A stretch of 64,000 nt of DNA from Pedobacter cryotolerans (GTDB lineage Bacteria; Bacteroidota; Bacteroidia; Sphingobacteriales; Sphingobacteriaceae). The DNA lies in NCBI RefSeq assembly GCF_005116475.1, contig NZ_SWBO01000014.1:24126-88125 (forward strand). The letters are read 5' to 3'. Shown piece by piece: positions 17,264 to 24,189 of the stretch. A program made the position numbers and the translations under genes. A model generated the notes under the pieces. That model was not told the origin of the DNA and did not search any database. It saw only the letters and a program-made list of their open reading frames with translations. How positions within the stretch are numbered: the first letter of the stretch is position 1; the number at the start of each line of letters is the position of its first letter.

Positions 17264-17329
17264 CAAAACTATCGAAGAGTAAGGTATTGTTGAGTGAGAT
17301 TAGTTAAGAGAAAAAGTGATATTCATCAG
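17264..17329 (-). promoter_or_regulatory. FNR-like box and -7 element of the hemN-fixI-ccoS operon
   Basis: GTGAT-ATTC-ATCAG (17316-17329) is an FNR-like palindrome. The -7 element TAGTTTTG (17271-17264, minus strand) matches TAnnTTTG, with its first T 51.5 bp from the palindrome centre, identical to the ccoNO promoter. Predicted start is near 17260, leaving a leader of about 18 nt. Confidence 0.75.
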
Positions 17330-17461
17330 AAAAGCTGGAGGAAGGTGGAAGATTAGAAGGAAGAAAGTAGTTGTTCGTTGTTGGCTAGCAAAAAACGAGG
17401 TACAAAAAACGAAAGACTAAAAATTTCTTGAACAAATGTTAAACCTGTGGAAAAGACCCAA

Positions 17462-17556
17462 AGATTTCTCATTCGCGAAGAGCTCATTTCGAAATGACGT
17501 AGATCGACAACTGATAATTGTAAATTGAAAACTGTAAACTGCAAACTGCCTACTGC
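17462..17556. repeat. Two short dispersed-type repeats downstream of the response regulator
   Basis: The left part (17462-17499) contains TTCTCATTCGCGAAGAGCTC and ATTTCGAAATGACG, a palindromic intergenic type. The right part (about 17505-17556) is a degenerate run of roughly 9-bp units (ACAACTG, AAAACTG, TAAACTG, CAAACTG, CTACTG) that ends on the stop codon of the regulator gene. No coding signal is seen here. Such runs occur at gene ends in Sphingobacteria (from memory). Confidence 0.45.
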
Positions 17557-18578
17557 TTTACGTTTCTTAATTTTTCAATCGATAAAACTCTAATGGCATT
17601 ACCATTTTTTTCGATGAGTTTTTCATCTTTAAAATCTGCCAACATTCTACTTACCGTTTCACTTGCCGTACCCACTAGTGCCGCTAAATCATCTCTAGAT
17701 ATTTTTAAAGTAGCACTATCCATATTCGGTTCGCCAAATTTAGAAGCCACTTGTACCAAGGCATCAGCTACGCGTTTACGTACAGAAAAATAAGCTAATC
17801 TTAACATCTGCTCTTCTTTTTCTTGCACACTACCCGAAAGCATATCAATAAATGCGTTGGCAATTTCTTGGTGATTAAGCAAAAACTCCATAAAATCAGC
17901 TTTGCTTATTAATGAAATTTCACTATCACTTAAAGTTGCTGCGTTATCCGTGTAATTGCTCGATTTACACAAGCTCTCGTAGCCAAAAAAATCTCCATCT
18001 TTATAAAGTGTTGAGGAAAGTTCTCTCCCATCTTTAGCTCTTTTATATGTTTTAACCTGCCCCTTTTTTACATAATATAGAAACAGCGGATCATCATTTT
18101 CTACATAAATAATTTGCTTATTGGCAAAAGATCTGGTTTTTCCTTTCAACCTTAAGGCTTCTAATAATGCATCTTTATCTCCACCAACTGTTTTAAACCC
18201 TGCGGTTTTATTTTTCTTTTTTAACCTACTTTCTATAGAGTTAAACAACTCTACATCATCAAAAGGTTTAGTTAAATAATCATCTGCACCCATTTCCATG
18301 CCTTTTCGCATATCGGCACGCTCGGCTTTAGCTGTTAAAAATATAAATGGAATATTTACCGTTTGAGGATTTTTTTGCAGCAAATACAGCACCCCATAAC
18401 CATCTAATTCGGGCATCATAATATCACATAAAATGATATCTGGTAAATGTTTAACTGCAAGCTCTACGCCTATTTTTCCGTTTTTTGCTGTAAATGTTTC
18501 GTAACCTGCTAAATCTAATATCTCAGCAGTACCTTCTCTAATATCGTCGTTGTCTTCAATTATTAATGCTTTTTTCAT
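17550..18578 (-). CDS. Response regulator fused to CRP/FNR-type transcription factor
   Basis: A 342-residue protein. Residues 1-122 form a receiver domain: acidic pair in EDNDD, the phospho-acceptor Asp in DIILCDIMMPELDG, Thr in FLTAKA, and Lys in YLTKPFDD. Residues about 140-260 form a cNMP-binding-type beta-roll (FLYYVKKGQVKTYKR, YKDGDFFGYESL), and residues about 265-342 a winged helix with recognition helix ASETVSRML. The E-x-x-S-R pattern equals that of FNR, which reads TGAT-type half sites. No N-terminal FNR Cys cluster exists, so it does not sense O2 itself. It starts 2 bp after the FixL-like kinase gene; it plausibly combines the jobs of FixJ and FixK. Confidence 0.93.
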   Translation of the reverse strand: MKKALIIEDNDDIREGTAEILDLAGYETFTAKNGKIGVELAVKHLPDIILCDIMMPELDGYGVLYLLQKNPQTVNIPFIFLTAKAERADMRKGMEMGADDYLTKPFDDVELFNSIESRLKKKNKTAGFKTVGGDKDALLEALRLKGKTRSFANKQIIYVENDDPLFLYYVKKGQVKTYKRAKDGRELSSTLYKDGDFFGYESLCKSSNYTDNAATLSDSEISLISKADFMEFLLNHQEIANAFIDMLSGSVQEKEEQMLRLAYFSVRKRVADALVQVASKFGEPNMDSATLKISRDDLAALVGTASETVSRMLADFKDEKLIEKNGNAIRVLSIEKLRNVKQ

Positions 18579-18580
18579 AA

Positions 18581-19783
18581 TTAGAATTTAAATTGAAGTC
18601 TAAAAGTAGTGCCTACATTTTGTTCGCTTGTACAAGTGCAAGTGCCGTTCATTAAGCCAACATATCGCCTAACAATATTTAAACCTAAGCCTGTTCCAGG
18701 TATATCGCCAGTATTGTGTGCCCTAAAAAATGGTTCAAAAAGATTATTCATTTCTGTTGCCGGAATACCAATACCATTGTCTTTCACATCTATAATCAAT
18801 TCGTGTTCGTTTACAATGCTATTAAATTGAATCATGGTATCTTCCCCAGAGTATTTTATGGCATTTGAAATTAAATTGATGATACAGTTTTTAAGCAAAT
18901 TTTGATCTAAAAACACCTCACTGGTTGTACCTTGATGTTCGTAAACAATGAGTTGTTTTTGTTTGGTCATCAATTGCATTTCTTCTGCAATTTCTTCTGC
19001 AAAAGTAAAAATATTAAAGCTTTGCTGATTAACCTCTACCTTCCCTGCTTCCAATTTTTCTAATGATAAAAAATCGTTTAAAATGGTAGTAAGGTTATTA
19101 ATTGCATTTTTAATTTTTGAGGTGTGTTTTTCTACGCTTTCAGCATCCTGTTTTTCTACGTATTTATTAATCAACGAAGCTGATAACTGTATGGAGCTTA
19201 AAGGTGTACGAAACTCATGCGATGCCATAGAAACAAATCGAGTTTTAAGTTGGTTAAGTTCTCTTTCTTTCTCAAAAAGCGCACTCACATGTTCTTTTGC
19301 AGTTTCTAACTCATTTATAGATTTAATTAAATCTCGCGTACGCTCTTTAATTTTCATCTCTAATTCTTCGGTATAACTTTTAATCTTTATCTCATCTTCC
19401 TTTTGCCTGCTTAAATCGTGTATAAAGCCTGTGTAAATTCGCCTATCGCTAAATTTAATCTCACTTACACCTAACCTAAAAGGAAATGTAGAGCCATCTT
19501 TACGCTGTCCGGTAACTTCTCTACCTATGCCTATTATTTTTTTATGGCCAGTTTTTTCGTAATTAGCGATATAGTTATCATGCCTTTTTTTATCAGGTTC
19601 GGGCATTAAAACAGAAACGTTTTTACCTAAAAGTTCTTCTCTGGTCTTGAAGCCGAAAAGTTGCAAAGCGGCCGGATTTATATTTTCAATTAATCCCCTA
19701 TCGTCTATCGTAATAATTCCATCAATTGCGTTTTCAATAATTGCAATTAATAACTTTTCTCTTTCCATATCTAAAGGTTCCAT
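18581..19783 (-). CDS. FixL-like PAS sensor histidine kinase (probable heme-based oxygen sensor)
   Basis: A 400-residue soluble kinase without membrane segments. One PAS domain (about 10-130) strongly recalls the FixL heme PAS: NVSVLMPEPDKKRHDNYI holds the His that binds heme iron in rhizobial FixL (His200 in Bradyrhizobium), and KKIIGIGREVTGQRKDGSTF holds the Arg equal to Arg220 that contacts bound O2. The Arg206 position is Asn here. Then come a coiled-coil linker, HisKA (SMASHEFRTPLSSIQ, phospho-His) and HATPase (NLISNAIKYS, DNGIGIP, GTGLGLNIVRRY). It lies 22 bp after the barrel gene and 2 bp before its likely partner regulator. Oxygen sensing is inferred from these residues. Confidence 0.92.
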   Translation of the reverse strand: MEPLDMEREKLLIAIIENAIDGIITIDDRGLIENINPAALQLFGFKTREELLGKNVSVLMPEPDKKRHDNYIANYEKTGHKKIIGIGREVTGQRKDGSTFPFRLGVSEIKFSDRRIYTGFIHDLSRQKEDEIKIKSYTEELEMKIKERTRDLIKSINELETAKEHVSALFEKERELNQLKTRFVSMASHEFRTPLSSIQLSASLINKYVEKQDAESVEKHTSKIKNAINNLTTILNDFLSLEKLEAGKVEVNQQSFNIFTFAEEIAEEMQLMTKQKQLIVYEHQGTTSEVFLDQNLLKNCIINLISNAIKYSGEDTMIQFNSIVNEHELIIDVKDNGIGIPATEMNNLFEPFFRAHNTGDIPGTGLGLNIVRRYVGLMNGTCTCTSEQNVGTTFRLQFKF

Positions 19784-19805
19784 TCAAATATAGCTTAATT
19801 ATAAG

Positions 19806-21581
19806 TTAAATAGCCGTTTCTTTTAGCCTCATTTCTGCAGCTAACAATGGTTGTTTAAATTTATCTTTAAACAAACTACTTTGATTAGCAAACTCGTTGA
19901 TCAAATATTTGTAATAATCAATTCCTTCTAATAATTGCGTTTTAAATTTTTGCAATTGAACTTGTTTTTTAGCGCTTACCTCTTCTAAAAACAATTTAAG
20001 CTCTTCATTAAAATAATTGATGTAAAGGTCTAATTCTTTAATAAAAAAGTTAGGTCTTTTAACCTTTTCTAATAAATCTATTTTCCCATAAATATGGCCT
20101 ACCATTTCATCTAACGAATATATCCTACTAAAATAAGCCAAATTTGGACCCGGACAAATTGCTACCGCTTTGCTTTCTTTTGGTTTTAAAATACCAATAC
20201 TTTGGTAGGTCGAACTGCATAAACCTTCGCACAAGCAAACTTTTTCAGTTACTTTATCTAATTGTCGCTCAAACTGATCAATTGATAAATCTTTTGTTTT
20301 TAAATCGTTTATTTTAAGCTTTTGATATGCGCTAGATGCTGTACAAATTGGTTCTTTTGTAAATTCGGTATTGCTACATAAATATTTTTTGGTACACGGG
20401 CTTCCTGGTCTACCTTTTTTAATCCGTTCTATACGTTGTAAATCTATGCCGCTATTTTTAAAATTGTTAAAAAGAACACCCAAAGGGGATGAATTGCTAA
20501 CGTAAAATGAATCTTCTTTGGCATTCATCAGGCTTTCTAAAGTTTTATCATCAACATTGGTAGCCTCTGGAACTAACAAAAATGGACTTCCCCATCCTAT
20601 CGAATCAAGCTGATAATGTTTTAGTAAAAACTCATTTTCTAATTGCGTACCTACACCACCTTGCACACTTATCTTTTGTTTTGGTAACGATAAATGATCA
20701 AACCCTTTTGCGCTAAGTGCAGCGGTATAAATGCTAAAAAGTTCTGTCGTCATTTCAGCCTTCCTCTGTTTAAACTCTTCTAAAATTGGCCCTAACAAAT
20801 ATCCCGCAGTTGCGAAAGCATGACCGCCACAATTTAAACCGCTTTCTATTCTAAATTCAGAAACCCAAATTCCTTTTTTCGCCAAAAATTTAGCCTGTAT
20901 AAATGCAGATCTGAAATCGCTCACCTTTAAAATAATTTTCTTGCTGAGTTCGCCTTGTTCGTTTGGAAAAAAATCCTCAAATTGTTCTATGTAGCTATAT
21001 AATCTGGCATTCATTCCGGCAGATAAAACCAAAGAAGAATTTAGCCTACTATTGGCAAATCCACGTAATGCAATCAAGGCATCACTATTTTCATCGCCAG
21101 TAAAACTATTGCCATTTTTATGGTTTACCCGATCTACTTTAGACATGATATTTACATCTATCGCACCCTTAACCATCTGTTTACGTAATAAATTTTGAAA
21201 TATACCTTTTCTTTCGCCTTCAGGATAATCCACCATTAAATCATAGCCTTGTTTTAATTGAGAACTTTCTGGCAACATTTCAAAATACCTACAAAGTTCG
21301 TTTCCTGCTACAAAAGGCATTTTTTTTAATTCCTCAAAATCATGTTCAACCCTTCTATCTAACATATTCAGGTAGCAGGTAATTCTTCTTGCTCTACTGT
21401 TATCTTCCTTTTTTCCTATCGGGATGTATTCAATATCTCTACTATGATATGCCCTCATTCTTTCTATCAACTCATCATCAACAATAGAAACTACTGACGA
21501 AATGCCAAACTTTGCAACTTTTAAAGGCGTATCAATTGAATAACCAAGACCTAATACCGGGATATGAAATTTATGTATCAT
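19806..21581 (-). CDS. Uncharacterised Cys-rich barrel protein, nitronate monooxygenase-like
   Basis: A 591-residue cytoplasmic protein with no name known to me. The N-terminus (IPVLGLGYSIDTPLKVAKFG) and the middle (LNCGGHAFATAGYLLGPIL, QGGVGTQLENEFLL) recall the FMN-binding barrel of nitronate monooxygenases. The last 200 residues contain seven Cys in clusters (GSPCTKKYLC, EPIC, KVCLCEGLC, AICPGPN), possible iron-sulfur ligands, and end in a helical region. The start at 21581 is chosen because a -7 element at 21612-21605 puts transcription start near 21600, inside the longer reading frame from 21602. It leads the operon with the FixL-like kinase, so it is likely a redox enzyme or sensor in the same response. 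Confidence 0.7.
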   Translation of the reverse strand: MIHKFHIPVLGLGYSIDTPLKVAKFGISSVVSIVDDELIERMRAYHSRDIEYIPIGKKEDNSRARRITCYLNMLDRRVEHDFEELKKMPFVAGNELCRYFEMLPESSQLKQGYDLMVDYPEGERKGIFQNLLRKQMVKGAIDVNIMSKVDRVNHKNGNSFTGDENSDALIALRGFANSRLNSSLVLSAGMNARLYSYIEQFEDFFPNEQGELSKKIILKVSDFRSAFIQAKFLAKKGIWVSEFRIESGLNCGGHAFATAGYLLGPILEEFKQRKAEMTTELFSIYTAALSAKGFDHLSLPKQKISVQGGVGTQLENEFLLKHYQLDSIGWGSPFLLVPEATNVDDKTLESLMNAKEDSFYVSNSSPLGVLFNNFKNSGIDLQRIERIKKGRPGSPCTKKYLCSNTEFTKEPICTASSAYQKLKINDLKTKDLSIDQFERQLDKVTEKVCLCEGLCSSTYQSIGILKPKESKAVAICPGPNLAYFSRIYSLDEMVGHIYGKIDLLEKVKRPNFFIKELDLYINYFNEELKLFLEEVSAKKQVQLQKFKTQLLEGIDYYKYLINEFANQSSLFKDKFKQPLLAAEMRLKETAI

Positions 21582-21604
21582 TAGTTTTTGAGTAATTAAC
21601 ATTC

Positions 21605-21670
21605 CAAAGTTATTGTAAGTGCTGTTTTCAGAAACGCTGTTTCATCATCTTAAAAAGTGATCTATATCAC
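21605..21670 (-). promoter_or_regulatory. FNR-like box shared by the sensor operon and the GlcG/HbpS gene
   Basis: GTGAT-CTAT-ATCAC (21657-21670) is a perfect 5+5 palindrome in the divergent region. For the minus-strand operon, the -7 element TAACTTTG (21612-21605) is exact and its first T lies 51.5 bp from the centre. For the plus-strand gene, TAGTTTTA (21705-21712) starts 41.5 bp from the centre, one helical turn closer. Auto-regulation of the kinase/regulator operon is implied. Confidence 0.78.
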
Positions 21671-21764
21671 ATCTCGAATACGAACTGATACCTTTTTCAC
21701 CAAATAGTTTTATAATTAAGAACTTATCAAGCATTTTAAACGTTTATTATAAAAAAAATTAAAC

Positions 21765-22160
21765 ATGAAATTAACTTTAGAATTAGCAGAAAAAATTGCT
21801 GCAGCAGCCATACAAAAGGCTTCAGAAATTGGCGTACCTATGAATATTGCCATTGTAGATGAAGGTGCAAACCTGAAAAGCTTTCACAGAATGGATAATG
21901 CCTGGTTAGGTTCTGTAGACATCTCTATTAAAAAAGCTAAAACAGCTCGTTTTTTTGACATGAATACTGGTGAAATTGGAAAACTATCACAGCCTGGTCA
22001 ACCACTATTCGGCATAGAACACTCTAACGGTGGTTTAATATCTTTTCCTGGTGGCGTTGTGTTAAAAAGCGGAGATGAAATTATTGGTGCAATTGGCGTA
22101 TCGGGTGGTTCGGTTGAGCAAGATCATGAAGTAGCATCGGCTGGTACATCGGCAATCTAA
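21765..22160 (+). CDS. GlcG/HbpS family heme-binding-type protein
   Basis: A 131-residue protein of the GlcG/HbpS (DUF336) family. Typical parts are LTLELAEKIAAAAIQKASEI at the start, MNIAIVDEGANLKSFHRMD, ISIKKAKTARFF, GGLISFPGGVVL and IGAIGVSGGSVEQDHEVA with the conserved glycine turn near the end. Streptomyces HbpS binds heme and modulates the SenS/SenR two-component system, but many family members have no known ligand. No signal peptide is visible, so it should be cytoplasmic. It is divergent from the FixL-like operon and shares the FNR-like site between them. Confidence 0.88.
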   Translation: MKLTLELAEKIAAAAIQKASEIGVPMNIAIVDEGANLKSFHRMDNAWLGSVDISIKKAKTARFFDMNTGEIGKLSQPGQPLFGIEHSNGGLISFPGGVVLKSGDEIIGAIGVSGGSVEQDHEVASAGTSAI

Positions 22161-22300
22161 TTTATACACTAAAGGTGCTGTCGACAATAGTTGACAGCCA
22201 TCTATTTTATACCTCAAAACTTTTATTAACAAAAGCCTATTCAAATATTTGGAAAATAGATATATTTAAATTTACTTTGTAATACAAAGCACTTTTAAAA

Positions 22301-22708
22301 ATGAATTTTACCTTTCGCCAATCTTACTTTTTATGGTTTTTGTTGTTGTTTGCCCTTGAAGTTTTAATCGCCTTATTTACAGATAACTGGATTAGAGCCT
22401 ATTTTGGAGACTTTTTAGTGGTAATTTTGCTTTATTGCTTTATAATAAGTTTTGTTGAAATGAATAAAAAACTGCTATTAACCATTGTACTGTTATTTAG
22501 TTGTGTGGTAGAAATTCTTCAATACTACAAATTTGTTGAACTTATCGGCTTACAAAACTCATCTATAGCCAATACAGTTATCGGCACATCATTTTCTTGG
22601 CTAGATATGCTGATGTACACTTTTGGGATTTTATTTATGGCGATTATCGAGCAATTGAAAACATCCTCAATCTTTTTAACAAAATCTAAAATTATATCAA
22701 ATGGATAA
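22301..22708 (+). CDS. DUF2809 family membrane protein
   Basis: A 135-residue protein with four hydrophobic segments. FRQSYFLWFLLLFALEVLIA, WIRAYFGDFLVVILLYCFI, the third segment LLLTIVLLFSCVVEILQYYK and NTVIGTSFSWLDMLMYTFGI match the pattern of DUF2809 proteins, which carry a GDxLVV motif and a TxIGTxFxWxDLxAY motif. Function is unknown; relatives sit in varied contexts, sometimes near sugar or antibiotic genes. The gene overlaps the start of the next gene by 8 bp, so the two are probably translated together. Confidence 0.8.
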   Translation: MNFTFRQSYFLWFLLLFALEVLIALFTDNWIRAYFGDFLVVILLYCFIISFVEMNKKLLLTIVLLFSCVVEILQYYKFVELIGLQNSSIANTVIGTSFSWLDMLMYTFGILFMAIIEQLKTSSIFLTKSKIISNG

Positions 22709-23462
22709 TTTTGTACCAAACCACTCAATAGTTAGAAAAATTTGGAGCAACACAGATGTTGTATTATTTATTTTTGCTGGTGCTGCAGCACAGTTTAGCG
22801 TAAATAAAACTGTAGACTGGCTATATTTTACTGGCAAATTGCCAAATGATCCATTAGGAAGATTATTTTCTACTGTTGCCTATGCTCAAAAAATACTTTT
22901 CTCTTCAACCGAAAAAGCTAATTTAGCAATAGATCAAATTACTCAAATCCATCAGCATGTAGAGGCAGCTAGAGATAGCAAAATACCAGATTGGGCTTAC
23001 AGAGATGTGTTATTTATGCTCATCGATTATTCAATTAGATCTTTTGAATTGTTAGAAAGAAAGCTGAATGAGGCAGAAAAAAATGAAGTGGTACACGTAT
23101 TTTGCAGAGTTGGCAGTAGAATGAACATTAGCAAATTACCTCACAATTACAGTGAATTTCAGCTAATATATGCTGAAGATTTACAGCACAACATAGCATA
23201 CGGCAATTTTTCTAAAGATTTATTTAAACAATACAAAAAACATTTAGGCTTAGGTAGATATTTTTTGATGAAGAAAGTGCAATCAGTTTTAGTTCCTCTG
23301 GAAGTTAAACATCTTTTAAAATTAAGCAATGGGTTTGGTGTAAAAACACTAATTTACTGTTATAAAATTCTAAAAATGATGAGTTTAAACGAGTTACTAA
23401 AAGTGATGATTTTACCAAAAGCCTACCAAATGCAGATTAAAAACATTGCCGCTTTAAGTTAA
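22701..23462 (+). CDS. Oxygenase MpaB-like (DUF2236) family protein
   Basis: A 253-residue protein resembling the DUF2236/MpaB domain, a heme-independent oxygenase-like fold related to latex-clearing protein. Features: VLFIFAGAAAQFSVNKTVDW near residue 22, then PNDPLGRLFSTVAYAQKILF, a QIHQHVEAARD stretch with the conserved His, and WAYRDVLFMLIDYSIRSFEL. The canonical second His is not easy to place. It overlaps the DUF2809 gene by 8 bp. The substrate is unknown. Whether it is tied to the oxygen regulon is open, since no FNR-like box was seen in front of this gene pair. Confidence 0.7.
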   Translation: MDNFVPNHSIVRKIWSNTDVVLFIFAGAAAQFSVNKTVDWLYFTGKLPNDPLGRLFSTVAYAQKILFSSTEKANLAIDQITQIHQHVEAARDSKIPDWAYRDVLFMLIDYSIRSFELLERKLNEAEKNEVVHVFCRVGSRMNISKLPHNYSEFQLIYAEDLQHNIAYGNFSKDLFKQYKKHLGLGRYFLMKKVQSVLVPLEVKHLLKLSNGFGVKTLIYCYKILKMMSLNELLKVMILPKAYQMQIKNIAALS

Positions 23463-23505
23463 TCACCACTCAAAATTAAAACCATTAGTTATAAAATACC
23501 AATGC

Positions 23506-23997
23506 TTAACTCAACTTCCACTCTGGTCTTTCAAAATGGCAAGTATAACCATAAGGGTTTTTCTGCAAATAATCTTGATGTTCGGTTTCTGCATTCCAAA
23601 AATCAGTCTCTGGTACAACTTCTGTGATAATTTTACCAGGCCAAACTCCAGAAGCATCCATTTCTGCAATTAACTGTTTTGCTACATCGCGTTGCTCTTC
23701 ATTGGCATAAAAAATTGCAGAGCGATAAGAAGTTCCGATATCATTGCCTTGCCTGTTAAGCGTAGTTGGATTATGTATTTTAAAGAAATATTCCAATAGC
23801 TTACGATAAGATAACACAGTTGGATCAAATGTAACGGCTATTCCCTCTGCATGTGTTCCGTGATTTCGGTAAGTGGCATTTTTTACATCGCCACCGGTAT
23901 AACCCACCACCGTTTTACTTACCCCAGGTAATTGTCTAATCAATTCTTCTACTCCCCAAAAACATCCACCAGCTAAAACTGCTTTTTCTGTATTCAT
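23506..23997 (-). CDS. msrA: Peptide methionine (S)-S-oxide reductase MsrA
   Basis: A 163-residue repair enzyme that reduces methionine-S-sulfoxide in proteins. The catalytic motif is AVLAGGCFWGVEELI (Cys in GCFWG), followed by VVGYTGGDVKNATYRNHGTH, the substrate-binding GTHAEGIAVTFDP, and HNPTTLNRQGNDIGTSYRSA. The end YTCHFERPEW is short, with one late Cys that might be the resolving residue. No signal peptide, so cytoplasmic. It stands alone and is convergent with the MpaB-like gene. Confidence 0.95.
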   Translation of the reverse strand: MNTEKAVLAGGCFWGVEELIRQLPGVSKTVVGYTGGDVKNATYRNHGTHAEGIAVTFDPTVLSYRKLLEYFFKIHNPTTLNRQGNDIGTSYRSAIFYANEEQRDVAKQLIAEMDASGVWPGKIITEVVPETDFWNAETEHQDYLQKNPYGYTCHFERPEWKLS

Positions 23998-24189
23998 AAC
24001 TATATATTTTATTAATGTATAAAGCTACAATCCTAACAACACAAATAAAAAGTGGTTTCATAACATCAATGTAAATTTCATTGTTCATCACATTTTTTTA
24101 GGCATTCATCACATTTTATAAAAAGATTAAATTTTTCATCGTATACTTGTGTACTATTTAACTAATACACTAACCATACAAACATCGAA

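Noticed and set aside
17353..17544. A 63-residue open frame on the minus strand
   Set aside because: It runs through two degenerate repeat elements, with odd codons and no conserved pattern.
24060..24120. Possible FNR-like sites (repeated CATCACATTTT) between msrA and the receptor gene
   Set aside because: The half sites are direct repeats and not a TGAT-N4-ATCA palindrome.
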